The position numbers were made by a program, and so were the translations under genes. DNA of 64,000 bases from Methanobacterium sp. (GTDB taxonomy: Archaea; Methanobacteriota; Methanobacteria; Methanobacteriales; Methanobacteriaceae), in NCBI GenBank assembly GCA_016222945.1, contig JACRPY010000006.1, positions 62,001-126,000 on the forward strand, written 5' to 3'. How positions within the stretch are numbered: the stretch's first letter is position 1; each line of letters begins with the position of its first letter. Positions 9,141-18,729 of this stretch are shown one piece after another. Under the pieces are notes generated by a model, which saw nothing but the letters and a program-made list of their open reading frames with translations, did not search any database and had not been told where the DNA came from.

Positions 9141-9704
9141 TTATTGTTCAATTGTTGTAAAACCTGTTTTTAAACCTTTAATTTCATCTTCTGTTAATTT
9201 TCGCCATGATGCATCTTCATGAATTATGATACTGTGTCCAAATGGGTCCTCAATTATTAGTTCTGCATTTCCTTCTCCATGCTTAACATTTTCTATCTCA
9301 ACAAGTATTTTAGATGCATTCCTTTTTGATTCTTCATCATCAACAAAGTTTAAAGCAGTTTTAACAGCATCTTCAAATCTTTTTAGCACACCTTCAACAT
9401 TAGATATATAACCTTGTGATTTAGATCCAGGCTCTACCTTCAGCCCCAATTTAGGTATTGTAACCGTCGCAGTCTGGGATTTTACAACTCTTGCATTTAA
9501 AGTGTTCTTGTTAATTTCTAAAGAATATCTTAAAGGTTCCTTTTGCTCAAGACATATCATATCAGAATGTTTATACCCGCAATTAGAACATATAATTGTT
9601 GATTCCATAATCTTACCAAAATATGGTATTTCTTCGGTTTTAGAAATAAATTCAATAGTTCCAGTTGTTTTACAGACAGGACAATCTCCTTTCATCTCAT
9701 TCAA
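9141..9704 (-). CDS. ZPR1-type zinc finger protein
   Basis: 187 residues. One C4 zinc finger (CPVC at residues 8-11 and CSNC about 28 residues on) leads a ZPR1 beta domain with GYKHSDMICLEQKEPLRY and the C-terminal DPFGHSIIIHEDAS. Archaeal members have a single zinc-finger/ZPR1 module, eukaryotic ones two. In eukaryotes ZPR1 binds elongation factor 1A and acts in its folding; the archaeal role is inferred from that. The start is TTG 9704, eight bases after AAGGAGAG; the later ATG at 9695 would be too far from that site. Confidence 0.82.
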   Translation of the reverse strand: MNEMKGDCPVCKTTGTIEFISKTEEIPYFGKIMESTIICSNCGYKHSDMICLEQKEPLRYSLEINKNTLNARVVKSQTATVTIPKLGLKVEPGSKSQGYISNVEGVLKRFEDAVKTALNFVDDEESKRNASKILVEIENVKHGEGNAELIIEDPFGHSIIIHEDASWRKLTEDEIKGLKTGFTTIEQ

Positions 9705-9797
9705 AATTAATTCTCTCCTTAATTATTAATTTATAAAATATTACTTCAAATTTAATATATTGTGGAAACCCAATATAATTAGAAAGGCAATAATTGT

Positions 9798-10757
9798 TTA
9801 AGGATGTTCCTTCTCTTCAAACAAAAATCCTTTTTCTTTCAGTTCGTTTATCATTAGTTCAAGGCTTTCATCATCTGGAGCGCATAATCGATGGCTGTGA
9901 AAATTATCTGAAAGTTCATAAAGTCCAGCTAAGTCATCTCTTCGCTTTTTATTTTTCTTTAATAAATTAAAAAAGCGTTCAGCTTCCTTTGGATCATACA
10001 CATCAATCTTTCTTCTAAGTGGCTCAGAAAAACCATGTATAAAATAAGAGATATCTTCCATTCTTCCACCATATTTTAAAACTATGCCTGTTTCACTTTC
10101 TATATCATCTGCAGAATGTTTAAAAATCATAGTTTTACATATTTGCTTTATATGGGTGAGCATTACTTTAACGGTAGTTTCAATATTATCATTATAAATA
10201 ACTGGAACACCATGTTCGGCTGCTTGTTTAGCTAAGTAGTCGTGTATTATTCGGTTTTCTTTGAAATATTCTAAATGTTTGCCGCCACGTTTGATTTTCA
10301 TAGCTCTTTTCACGAATCGTTCTTTATGAGCTTCTTCTTCAGCATTTAGCACAAAAAAATGAATCGACGCATCATCACTGAACTGATCAATATTTACAAA
10401 ACCAGGTACTAAATGTACTCCTTCAATCACAATATCGTCAAAATCATCTACAGCTCGTTTAATGACTTTTTCAATTGCAGGAATAACAAAAGAAGCGTGT
10501 TCTTCAAAACCAGCACTTATTAGACTTTTACCATTATCTTTGTATCTCTCTTTATCCCTTATAGTAACATATGCATCAAAAGAAGATTTATGGAGTGCCG
10601 GAGCAAACTCCGGACCAATTATGCCTCTTACAATCTCCCTAATGAAGTCAGTTTCTATTAGGTGTTTTATTCCTAATTCTTTAGCTAGTTCTGAAGCTAT
10701 AGTGGATTTACCAATACCTGAAGCACTTCCTATTAATATAACATATGGTTTTCTCAA
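9798..10757 (-). CDS. 2-phosphoglycerate kinase-like P-loop kinase
   Basis: 319 residues. An N-terminal P-loop, [15 protein letters not shown], is followed by [11 protein letters not shown] and IEGVHLVPG as in methanogen 2-phosphoglycerate kinases, which make the precursor of cyclic 2,3-diphosphoglycerate. I see no ATP-cone domain in front of the P-loop, which I would expect in the thermophile enzyme, so this may be a paralogue with another small-molecule substrate. The C-terminal 110 residues (from about 205) are an additional helical part. The start is TTG 10757 behind GGGAGATG; the ATG inside that stretch is out of frame. Confidence 0.6.
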   Translation of the reverse strand: MRKPYVILIGSASGIGKSTIASELAKELGIKHLIETDFIREIVRGIIGPEFAPALHKSSFDAYVTIRDKERYKDNGKSLISAGFEEHASFVIPAIEKVIKRAVDDFDDIVIEGVHLVPGFVNIDQFSDDASIHFFVLNAEEEAHKERFVKRAMKIKRGGKHLEYFKENRIIHDYLAKQAAEHGVPVIYNDNIETTVKVMLTHIKQICKTMIFKHSADDIESETGIVLKYGGRMEDISYFIHGFSEPLRRKIDVYDPKEAERFFNLLKKNKKRRDDLAGLYELSDNFHSHRLCAPDDESLELMINELKEKGFLFEEKEHP

Positions 10758-10878
10758 CGTGACATCTCCCTATATAAAAAAATCACATTATTATAATTGA
10801 AAATATGGTTATTTGACGGGATATTATCAGTAATTACACAATGTTATATATGAATGCTTATTTTATGACAATTACGAA

Positions 10879-11226
10879 TTATGTAAGAAGATCGATAATA
10901 CGTTCAGCACTTCTTCTCATTTCAATTCTGATTAAACCCAAATTAATATCAATATCAGTTATAACTACTAAAATTCCTTCACCTGCATCTATCATAAGAG
11001 TTTTACCTTTTTCTCCTTCTATCATTACTTGTTGTAATGGTTCGTGTTTCATTTCCTCAGCAGATCGTTCAGCTGTACCGAAAACTGCTGATGACATTGC
11101 TGCTACAAGTTCAGAATCTATATCTCCTGGAACTTCACTTTCTATGATTAAACCATCTTTCCCAACCACTAAAGAACCGTTTACTCCGTTAATTCTACCT
11201 AAATCTTTAAGTACTCTTTCTATCAT
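10879..11226 (-). CDS. Roadblock/LC7 domain protein (single domain)
   Basis: 115 residues, the length of one roadblock domain: [47 protein letters not shown] and [26 protein letters not shown] site stands seven bases before the ATG. In archaea and bacteria these proteins form dimers and act with small GTPases or MinD-like proteins. It is divergent from the DUF1611 - SepF - MinD block across 197 bases and resembles the N-terminal domain of the gene at the left edge, so the two may be paralogues. Confidence 0.82.
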   Translation of the reverse strand: MIERVLKDLGRINGVNGSLVVGKDGLIIESEVPGDIDSELVAAMSSAVFGTAERSAEEMKHEPLQQVMIEGEKGKTLMIDAGEGILVVITDIDINLGLIRIEMRRSAERIIDLLT

Positions 11227-11423
11227 ATTATGCCTCCATAAAAATTTTTATTTTTATGGGGTTCAGAATAATGCTTTGCATTTTTCTTCAACCTCCACAA
11301 TAGATTGCCTATCCATACCCAAATTATATATCTTAAAGTATATATCTTGGTTTAACATTTATTAAATAAATAGGTAATGTATATTCTCATAAAATCCTAG
11401 TAAATGATAATAGGAGTGATTAT

Positions 11424-12476
11424 TTGTATGACATAACTTCTGTAAAAGAACTTCAAAAGCTTAACCCTTTTGCGGTTGTTGGATGTGGTGGCGGAGGTGA
11501 AAAATTCGCTAATTTTGAAGGTATAAAAGCTGTTGGATTTGTCGATGATGATATTAAAAAACAGGGAATGGAATTTTGCGATAATTTAATATCCTCAAGC
11601 TTAAGTGAAATAATTGAAAATAATGACGTTAAAAGTGTTGCAATAATGCTCCCAATTGGTGCTGAAGGTGCAGCGCTTAAGTATGCAGTTGAAGCGATAG
11701 ATAAAGGAAAAAATGTTGTTGTTTCATTTAGATCATTATCATTAAATGAAAATAAATCGCTTTTAATGTTTGCCAAATCAAAAGGAGTGCTTATTAAGGA
11801 AATTAGTCCGCGTTTAGATGTTATAAACAAAATATTTGGAACATCTCCACTACAATGTACTGAAGTACTGCCTAAACTTAAATATAAACCCAAAGTACCC
11901 GTTGTTTTTATAGGAGGTACTTCTCAAGAATGTGGTAAAAGAACTACTACAAGAATTCTTGGAAAAACAGCTGAAGAGAAGGGTTTAAATGCAGCTATAA
12001 TTTCTACTGATGAAATGGGGCTTGAAGATCCAGTTGATATGAATTTTAGGGCAGGAAGTCTTTCAGTTATGGATGTAGCAGCTGCAGTAATGGGTGCAAT
12101 GAAATATATGGAAAATAAGAAGAATCCAGATATAATATTCATTGAAGGCCAATCCAGTCTTACTGAAGATGGAAATCCTCATCCGAGAGGTCTTTCAGCT
12201 GCAATACTTATAGGGGCCATGGCTGACGCTACTGTTGTTTGTCATAGACCTAATCATCCGTTTAGGAAACCGCGTGGAATAGGAACTGAAATTAAAGCTA
12301 TAGAATCACTGGAACCCACAAAAGTTGTTGGTATATCTTTGAATATGAGAAATGTCCAAAACAAAAATGATATATTAAAGTATGAGGAAAGATACAAATT
12401 GCCAGCAGTAGATATTAAAAATGGTGGAGCATCAAGATTACTTAATGTAATCATGGATTATGTTGGACTAAATTAA
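11424..12476 (+). CDS. DUF1611 family protein (DgcN-like), P-loop
   Basis: 350 residues. The N-terminal half is Rossmann-like ([16 protein letters not shown]...VGFVDDD) and matches the DUF1611 N-terminal type; the C-terminal half has a P-loop, [13 protein letters not shown], and [14 protein letters not shown] and [10 protein letters not shown]. Some bacterial members (DgcN) take part in D-glutamate metabolism as N-acetyltransferases; whether that holds here cannot be read from the sequence. Translation starts at TTG 11424 with GGAGTGA five bases before; the nearby ATG at 11428 is out of frame and stops after two codons. Confidence 0.72.
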   Translation: MYDITSVKELQKLNPFAVVGCGGGGEKFANFEGIKAVGFVDDDIKKQGMEFCDNLISSSLSEIIENNDVKSVAIMLPIGAEGAALKYAVEAIDKGKNVVVSFRSLSLNENKSLLMFAKSKGVLIKEISPRLDVINKIFGTSPLQCTEVLPKLKYKPKVPVVFIGGTSQECGKRTTTRILGKTAEEKGLNAAIISTDEMGLEDPVDMNFRAGSLSVMDVAAAVMGAMKYMENKKNPDIIFIEGQSSLTEDGNPHPRGLSAAILIGAMADATVVCHRPNHPFRKPRGIGTEIKAIESLEPTKVVGISLNMRNVQNKNDILKYEERYKLPAVDIKNGGASRLLNVIMDYVGLN

Positions 12477-12531
12477 TGGTGTTAAAATCATTTTAACCAG
12501 TTAATAAACTGTTTATAGGGGAATTTTAAAA

Positions 12532-12882
12532 ATGAAAGATGTCATGGATTATATAAAGAAAAATCTAGGGTTAGAAGATGAAAAAGAAGAGGAAGAAGTA
12601 GAAAATATAATAGTTCCTGAGCATTCTTTTTATGAAATAATCTTGATGAAGGCCCATGGGATTCATGATTTAGATGATGCATTGAATCAAATAAAAGAAG
12701 AAAAGAATCCTATTATATTGGATATGGGTTTTATAGATGATGATCCTGATGAATTTAAACAGGCAGGCGAAAAATTAAGAGATTTTCGAAACACAGTAGG
12801 TGGAGAAGCAATATTACTGTGTAAAAGCGGTAAAAACGTGGTAATTATAACTCCTCCCGAAATTAAGCTTGTAAGAAAGTAA
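12532..12882 (+). CDS. sepF: Cell division protein SepF
   Basis: 116 residues. The N-terminus [14 protein letters not shown] can form the membrane-binding amphipathic helix of SepF; an acidic linker ([13 protein letters not shown]) follows, then the SepF core with [35 protein letters not shown] and [11 protein letters not shown]. Archaeal SepF tethers FtsZ to the membrane, established in Haloferax and Methanobrevibacter. ftsZ is not in the window. It lies 55 bases after the DUF1611 gene and 150 before the DUF2226 gene. Confidence 0.9.
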   Translation: MKDVMDYIKKNLGLEDEKEEEEVENIIVPEHSFYEIILMKAHGIHDLDDALNQIKEEKNPIILDMGFIDDDPDEFKQAGEKLRDFRNTVGGEAILLCKSGKNVVIITPPEIKLVRK

Positions 12883-13032
12883 TTGCTGAGTATTTAATTT
12901 TATTAAGTTAATATAAGCTAAAAATAGAAAAGGATAATATACAGTAACATAAAAATATTCAGTAATATAATAAATTCAATTAATTAAATATCAATAAATT
13001 CTACTATTAAATGTTGTCTTGAGGAATTAAAA

Positions 13033-14187
13033 ATGCAGTTACCGATTACACGACCTTCCCGAATGTCATATGCTGATGAACTTAATTTCAGTGAACTTTT
13101 AGGGGAACTCAAATCAAACAGATTTAATGGATTTATCAGAGTAACTTCTGGATCTTTGGAAGGCTATATCCTTTTTAATGAAGGTAAACAAGTTGCAGCG
13201 TCATATGGTGATTATTCTAAGGTAGATGCAATTGAAAACATAAAAGTAGCGATAAAAGACAGTAAAACATTAATTGAAGTCTTTGATATTAGAGAATCTC
13301 AAATTAAATATTTTATGGACATGAATAAACATTATTTAATTAGTATTGATCCTAAATTTGATGTTTTGGACGAACTTCAAAAATCAAAATCAGATGTAGA
13401 AGAAAAAATAATGCCTACAAATTCCGAACCATCAAAATCTGAAATGGAAAATATTCCAGAACCAGAACCAAAGACACCAAAAGTGCCTGAAGAGGTTAAA
13501 AAAGAGCCTGAAGAATCAGTAGTGGCTGAGACATCTGCGGAGCTGGTTCAAGAAGAGCCAAAAGCTGAAACAGAATCTTTGAATAATTCAGATGAACTAA
13601 AATCAGAAAAAGCTCCAGAAACAGAAATAAAACCCGATATTAAAGAACAACCGGCTGCTGAAGAACATGATGTAAAACCCGATATTAAAGAACAACCTGC
13701 TGTGGAAGAAGCCGAGATTAAAGAGCCTGAAAACATTGAAGAAATTGAGTTTATAGAGCCCGGTGTTGAAGCTGAAGCTGTTGATAGGGCTGAATTAATG
13801 AAAAAATATGGTTTAAAAGATGTTGGGGAGACAGAAGTTGACAACATCCTGGAAACATATAAAGGCGGATCATTAAGTGATGAAGACATTGAAAAAGTAG
13901 AATTAACTCTTATGAACAAAATTAAAAAATCTATTTTAGGCATCCCTAAAATTAAGGGAACTGAAGTAATGGTTTTTTTAGATAATAGCAGTGAATTAAC
14001 TGGAAATATAAATATAATTACAGAATATGAATCAAAAGGATTTTTATCCAGAATTGTTGGTGATTCAAAAGGTATTGAAAAGTTAAGAAAGCAAATAATA
14101 AATATAACTCAAATTGAAATAAAAAAAAGTTTTAGAGGATATCCCGAAATTGTAGATGATTTTGAAATAAATGTAGAGATCAGCTAG
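13033..14187 (+). CDS. DUF2226-type protein with acidic linker
   Basis: 384 residues in three parts. Residues 1 to about 105 are a DUF2226/DUF4388-like module (ELNFSELLGELKSNRFNGFI, GYILFNEGKQVAA). Residues about 115-250 are a Glu/Pro/Lys/Ala-rich linker with a tandem 15-residue repeat. The last 130 residues form a folded domain (MKKYGLKDVGETEVD, then KSILGIPKIKGTEVMVFLD). The N-terminal module is related to sensor or effector modules of GTPase-regulated systems. It ends ten bases before minD, so it is probably co-transcribed with both MinD genes. I cannot name the function. Confidence 0.68.
   Translation: MQLPITRPSRMSYADELNFSELLGELKSNRFNGFIRVTSGSLEGYILFNEGKQVAASYGDYSKVDAIENIKVAIKDSKTLIEVFDIRESQIKYFMDMNKHYLISIDPKFDVLDELQKSKSDVEEKIMPTNSEPSKSEMENIPEPEPKTPKVPEEVKKEPEESVVAETSAELVQEEPKAETESLNNSDELKSEKAPETEIKPDIKEQPAAEEHDVKPDIKEQPAVEEAEIKEPENIEEIEFIEPGVEAEAVDRAELMKKYGLKDVGETEVDNILETYKGGSLSDEDIEKVELTLMNKIKKSILGIPKIKGTEVMVFLDNSSELTGNINIITEYESKGFLSRIVGDSKGIEKLRKQIINITQIEIKKSFRGYPEIVDDFEINVEIS
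13629..13697 (+). repeat. Tandem 45-base repeat in the linker of the DUF2226 protein
   Basis: A 24-base stretch beginning AAAACCCGATATTAAAG at 13629 is repeated exactly at 13674. The repeat offset of 45 bases keeps the frame and doubles a 15-residue unit containing KPDIKEQPA. This is a recent duplication inside a disordered linker and a likely site of length variation between strains. Confidence 0.85.
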
Positions 14188-14197
14188 GAGGTACTAA

Positions 14198-14980
14198 ATG
14201 ACAAGAGTTATAACTGTCGCCTCAGGAAAAGGCGGAGTTGGAAAAACAACCGTAACTGCAAACTTAGGAGTAGCTTTATCGACTTACGGAGAAGAAACCA
14301 TAGTGCTTGATGCAGATGTAGCTATGGCAAATTTAGAACTTATACTGGGAATGGAAGGAAAATCAGTAACTTTGCATGATGTTTTATCAGGGGAAGCTAC
14401 TATTGAAGATGCCATATATGAAGGGCCTGGTGGTGTTAAAGTAATTCCTGCAGGAATTTCACTGGAAGGACTTCGTAAAATTAGATTAGATAGGCTTGAA
14501 AATGCTTTAGAGACAATAGTTGAAGAGGCAGATATTCTTTTAATCGATGCACCTGCTGGGCTTGAAAAAGATGCTCTGGCAGCAATAGCAGCAGCACAGG
14601 AACTTATATTAGTTACAACACCGGAAGTTCCATCTATAAGCGACGCATTAAAGACTAAAATTGTTGCTAACAAGCTGGGAGTGGACATAATTGGAGTTGT
14701 TATTAACAGGGAGCAGCATGATAAAACATTTTTAACTGTTAATGAAATTGAAACTATTTTAGAAGTTCCAGTAATTGCAGTAGTTCCTGATGACCCTGAA
14801 GTAAGTAGAGCAGCTGCATTTGGAGAACCTCTCGTAATTAGAAACCCCAAATCTCCTACAAGCAATGCAATCATGCAATTAGGAGCAGATCTTATTGGAG
14901 AAGAGTATCATCCTATTGAACCAGATAAAAAAGGAGTTATCTCTAAACTGGTTGAAGGTTTACTTGGAAAAAGAGGATAA
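14198..14980 (+). CDS. minD: MinD/ParA-type ATPase
   Basis: 260 residues. The deviant Walker [10 protein letters not shown], has signature Lys 11 and P-loop Lys 16; [14 protein letters not shown] and [14 protein letters not shown] are the switch regions, and [17 protein letters not shown] with a basic C-terminal helix ([16 protein letters not shown]) resembles a membrane-targeting end. MinD-type ATPases cycle between membrane-bound dimer and free monomer and position other proteins. The start has a perfect GGAGGT site. It forms a run with the DUF2226 gene (10 bases before) and the second MinD (11 bases after). Confidence 0.92.
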   Translation: MTRVITVASGKGGVGKTTVTANLGVALSTYGEETIVLDADVAMANLELILGMEGKSVTLHDVLSGEATIEDAIYEGPGGVKVIPAGISLEGLRKIRLDRLENALETIVEEADILLIDAPAGLEKDALAAIAAAQELILVTTPEVPSISDALKTKIVANKLGVDIIGVVINREQHDKTFLTVNEIETILEVPVIAVVPDDPEVSRAAAFGEPLVIRNPKSPTSNAIMQLGADLIGEEYHPIEPDKKGVISKLVEGLLGKRG

Positions 14981-14991
14981 AGCTCAAATAA

Positions 14992-15789
14992 ATGGTTAAA
15001 ATGTCAAAATTTATAGTAATTGCTTCTGGAAAAGGAGGAGTTGGCAGAACTACACTAACATTTAATATTGGTGTAGGGATGTCATTATTCGGCAGAAATG
15101 TGGTAATGTTAGATTTAGACTTAGTTATGGCAAATATGGATATAATAACTGGCCTTTTAAATCCAGATGTCACATTACATGATGTACTTGCTAAAAATAG
15201 GTCTATTGAAGACTGTGTTTATGAAATTGATCATGGTATTCGAGTTATTCCTACTGGAATACATTTTGAAACATTAAGACATATAAATCCAAAATATATA
15301 TCCTGGAGTAAGATATTAGATGAAATATCAGAGTATGGAGATGTTTTCTTAATGGACATGCCTGCAGGTATTAATTCTAACATTTTTGAAGGGCTTCCTG
15401 AAAATTCAGAAATGATCATTGTCACAAATTCTACAATGACTTCAGTTGCAGATGCCCTTAAAATCAGAATTTTATCTAATGAGCTTAGCATTAATATAAT
15501 TGGATTTGTATTGAATATGTGGTATGATGATGGTTTCCTGCTTTCTGTAAACGAAATAGAATCCATACTGGAAGTTCCTATGATTGGAATTATTCCATAT
15601 GACCGCGAAGTTGAAAGATCAATGGCTCTTGGAAAATCAGTTGTTGAAATCAACCCATCATCCCCTACAAGCAATGCTATCATGCAACTTACAGCACATT
15701 TGCTGGGAGAAGATTATAAGCCTATTGAACCAGATAAAGCCGGCATCCTAAATAGATTGAAGAAATTTATAGGTATACTGCCAGATTAA
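14992..15789 (+). CDS. MinD paralogue with altered Walker A (Lys to Arg)
   Basis: 265 residues, aligned over its whole length with the preceding MinD. The Walker A reads GKGGVGRTT: signature Lys 14 is kept, but the P-loop lysine is Arg 19 (codon AGA). The switch aspartates are kept (LDLDLVMANMDI, LMDMPAGIN). The C-terminal helix GILNRLKKFIGILP looks like a membrane anchor. Loss of the P-loop lysine usually abolishes or weakens ATP hydrolysis, so this may be a regulatory partner of the first MinD. No good ribosome site precedes ATG 14992 or ATG 15001, so translation may depend on the upstream gene. Confidence 0.85.
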   Translation: MVKMSKFIVIASGKGGVGRTTLTFNIGVGMSLFGRNVVMLDLDLVMANMDIITGLLNPDVTLHDVLAKNRSIEDCVYEIDHGIRVIPTGIHFETLRHINPKYISWSKILDEISEYGDVFLMDMPAGINSNIFEGLPENSEMIIVTNSTMTSVADALKIRILSNELSINIIGFVLNMWYDDGFLLSVNEIESILEVPMIGIIPYDREVERSMALGKSVVEINPSSPTSNAIMQLTAHLLGEDYKPIEPDKAGILNRLKKFIGILPD

Positions 15790-15960
15790 GGCCATATATT
15801 GCATTTTAAATCATTTTTTAATTATATTATTTATTTCAAGTTATTTTCAACCATATTTTAGTTATTAATGTGGATTATGTTAATTTTTAGAAATTTAGTA
15901 AAAGTTATTTTCCAAATAAACCTATTTAGAACTAAATAAAATGAAAATGGGGACAAATTT

Positions 15961-16839
15961 TTGCCAGTGGATGTAGTCGGACTGGGGGCGTGTAATGTTG
16001 ATTTTATCCAAAAAGTAGATAAATTTGCAGCTCCAGATGATGAAGTAGCTATAAAAGAACTTATCCTATCTGTTGGAGGATCAGCATCTAATTTTACTAT
16101 TGGCATTTCACGTTTAGGTGTTAAAACCGGCATTATGGCCAGAGTTGGTCATGATTATTTTGGTGAAGTGGCAGAAAAGGAATTTAAAACAGAAGGAGTT
16201 GAAACTCAAAGATTTTTAATGACAGATGAAAAAACAGGCATGGTTTTTATTGCAGTTGAGCCACAGGGAGAAAGATCAATGTATACGTTTATAGGGGCAA
16301 ACCAGAAATTTCAACTGGAAAAAGAGGATATTGATTATATTAAAGAATCAAAACTCCTTCATGTTACTCAAATGTATCAGAATGTGGTTGAAAGGGCATC
16401 AAAACACGCTAATTGTCTATCATTTAGCCCCGGACCGATACTTTCATCTTTTGGACTTCATAAACTTGAAAAAATCCTCAAAAGAACGGATATTTTATTT
16501 TTAAATAAAAAGGAAATGACTATTTTAACTGGAATGCAAATGGACGAAGGTGCACAGATACTTATTGATATTGGAGTTTCTAGAGTTATTGTAACCTCTG
16601 GAGAAAAAGGTGCGACTCTTTACACTCGAAATGAAGTTATTTATTCACCAGCAAAAAAAGTTAAATCAATAGACACTACTGGAGCGGGAGATGCATTTGC
16701 AGCAGGTTTTATTGCAGCATACATTAAAGAAAAAGAGTTAAAAGAATGTATGGAGTTTGCAAATAATGTAGCATCTTATTGCGTGAATAAATTAGGTGCT
16801 TTAAACACTCCAAGACTTCAGGATTTGGGTTTTAAATAG
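15961..16839 (+). CDS. PfkB family sugar/nucleoside kinase
   Basis: 292 residues. The family signatures are present: GGSASNFTIGISRLG near the N-terminus and DTTGAGDAFAAGF near residue 240, where the Asp is the catalytic base. NKKEMTILTG and VIVTSGEKGATLY support a ribokinase-like fold. Methanogen PfkB proteins include nucleoside kinases and ribokinase-like enzymes; the substrate cannot be read here. It starts with TTG behind GGGGAC. It converges on the TatD gene with 11 bases between stops. Confidence 0.85.
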   Translation: MPVDVVGLGACNVDFIQKVDKFAAPDDEVAIKELILSVGGSASNFTIGISRLGVKTGIMARVGHDYFGEVAEKEFKTEGVETQRFLMTDEKTGMVFIAVEPQGERSMYTFIGANQKFQLEKEDIDYIKESKLLHVTQMYQNVVERASKHANCLSFSPGPILSSFGLHKLEKILKRTDILFLNKKEMTILTGMQMDEGAQILIDIGVSRVIVTSGEKGATLYTRNEVIYSPAKKVKSIDTTGAGDAFAAGFIAAYIKEKELKECMEFANNVASYCVNKLGALNTPRLQDLGFK

Positions 16840-16850
16840 TTAAAAAACAT

Positions 16851-17606
16851 TTAAATTCCAAAAAACATTGCTGCATTATCATGTGAAACTTTTTTGATAT
16901 ATTTTTCTTCAAAACCAGCTAATTTCATTTTATGAACAGTTTTGGGTACAGACAAACTATCAGAAGGTGAAGAGCTTATGTCACTATCAATGGTGAACTT
17001 TTCAAATCCATATTCTGCGATTAATGAAACAGCTTCGTCAGGAGTCATTTTTTGGGGCTGAACAGTGATTCCAAGCATTGAATCAAGCTCAATAACATCA
17101 TCAACTATAGTTTTATCTACATGGTCTATGATAACCAATGCAGGGTCTATAGTTTCTTCTATAATTGAAGCTGTAACTTTACTTACATCTTTTTTGTTTG
17201 TACGTGGTGTGTGGACAACGACTTTCATTTTTAAGTCTTCAGCAAGTTGTAATTGTCTTTTAAATATTTCTTTTTCAGAATCTGAAGCTTTTTCAAGACC
17301 GATCTCACCAATTGCAACTATGCAATCATTTTTAAGCCAGGAAGGCAAAGCTTCAAGTGCCCTTTTGAAGTCTTTTGAAATGCTTCTTGGATGAATTCCA
17401 ATGGCTGCATACAACTTTAAACCATTTTCTGCAGCTCTTTTAATATCATTGTTTAAAATACGGTGCCAATGGTCAAAGACTACATCAGAGGTAGTCATGC
17501 GAAAAGGGTCATGAGCGCAAGTTATAGCAAGTTCAACGCCAGCTACTGCCATTTTTTCAAAGTCTTCATAAGGCCTTGTATCTGCATGTATATGTGAATC
17601 TATCAT
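16851..17606 (-). CDS. TatD-related metal-dependent hydrolase
   Basis: 251 residues of the amidohydrolase TIM-barrel. Metal ligands are seen in IDSHIHADTRP, AIGEIGLEKA, VVVHTPR, IIDHVD and the late TIDSDISSS. GIHPRS is typical of the TatD branch. In other organisms TatD proteins are DNases or RNases of quality control, but archaeal members of this branch are not well characterised. The start ATG 17606 has GGTGAT in front. A second, more distant relative is at 51698-52543. Confidence 0.78.
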   Translation of the reverse strand: MIDSHIHADTRPYEDFEKMAVAGVELAITCAHDPFRMTTSDVVFDHWHRILNNDIKRAAENGLKLYAAIGIHPRSISKDFKRALEALPSWLKNDCIVAIGEIGLEKASDSEKEIFKRQLQLAEDLKMKVVVHTPRTNKKDVSKVTASIIEETIDPALVIIDHVDKTIVDDVIELDSMLGITVQPQKMTPDEAVSLIAEYGFEKFTIDSDISSSPSDSLSVPKTVHKMKLAGFEEKYIKKVSHDNAAMFFGI

Positions 17607-17786
17607 AAAATCACCAATAGGAGTTATTTGGGTTTAAATCTGGTTATAGGACTAATATATTTATGCTTTATCTTAAAGGTTTATTTACATAAATTTAATA
17701 TATTTATAGTTAAAAAGCATAATATCCTTATGATTAGTGAAATGATTCATAATATAGCTTAGCATATCCTTATAAAGGAGATTATT

Positions 17787-18623
17787 ATGGATACAAAAAA
17801 TATTTTAGATGTGTATGAATCTGTAAAAAACGATATAAAGTTTATTACAGCGTCAGCTGTCCGTACAAAGATTATTTTATCATTAAATAAATCGGATAAA
17901 TGTTTAAATGACTTTAAAAATGAAATGAATTTGCAGTCGTCTTCCATATTGCGTGCACTTAAAGCACTTGAAAATGAAGATATGGTCTTTAAATTGGAAG
18001 GTAGATATTTTTTATCGGAATTTGGCAGGATTATTGCCCTTAAATTGGAAAATTTTTTTAAATCAGTTCATGCAATTACAAAATGCGAAAAAATATGGCT
18101 GGATCATTGTATAAGTGGAATACCTCCATTTTTAATTATAAAGATAGGGCATCTTAGTAATTCTTTTATTGTAGAGTCTACATCTACAGACATCATTAAG
18201 CCACAAACATATTATGCTGAAATATTGTCTAAATGTAATAGAATAAGAGCTGTTAATTCAATTTTTTATTATCCCTATTTAGAGTTATATAAAGAAAGAT
18301 TTAAGAGTGAAGCAGAAGTAGAAATGATATTAACACCATTAATATTGGGTGTTGTTAATAAAACTGTATCTCGTGATAAATTGGAGAAAATAATATCTTC
18401 TAACCATTTCAATTTATTGGAAATCGATGAGGATGTTAATATAAAATTCACAGTCACTGAAACATTCTTTAGTTTGGGTTTATTTTTAAATGATGGATTA
18501 TATGATGCTACAATGAATTTAGTAAGCTATGATAGAGATGCAATTAAGTGGGGAAATGAATTATTTGATTATTACTTAAAAAAATCCCAAAACTTTAATT
18601 TAGACGAGTTAGAAAACCTTTAA
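17787..18623 (+). CDS. Winged-helix regulator with FilR1-type domain (copy 1)
   Basis: 278 residues. The N-terminal 85 residues form an ArsR-like winged helix (TASAVRTKIILSLNKSDKCLNDFKNEM, SSILRALKALENEDMVF). The C-terminal part fits the methanogen FilR1 (DUF1724) domain: GHLSNSFIVES, then a region with HFNLLEIDEDVNIKFTVTETFFSLGLF. Proteins of this family are common, often multi-copy transcription regulators in methanogens. Good AAGGAGAT site. A paralogue follows 106 bases downstream on the same strand. Confidence 0.82.
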   Translation: MDTKNILDVYESVKNDIKFITASAVRTKIILSLNKSDKCLNDFKNEMNLQSSSILRALKALENEDMVFKLEGRYFLSEFGRIIALKLENFFKSVHAITKCEKIWLDHCISGIPPFLIIKIGHLSNSFIVESTSTDIIKPQTYYAEILSKCNRIRAVNSIFYYPYLELYKERFKSEAEVEMILTPLILGVVNKTVSRDKLEKIISSNHFNLLEIDEDVNIKFTVTETFFSLGLFLNDGLYDATMNLVSYDRDAIKWGNELFDYYLKKSQNFNLDELENL

Positions 18624-18729
18624 ATGATAAAAATTTATTTTATTATAACTCTTCTCATGTCTTTTTAAATAACTATTTTTATATGGTTGTTAAATATCAA
18701 TATTATATTATAATTTTACAGGTGAATCT

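Noticed and set aside
13548..13943. Ser-rich minus-strand ORF
   Set aside because: Shadow of the acidic linker of the DUF2226 gene.
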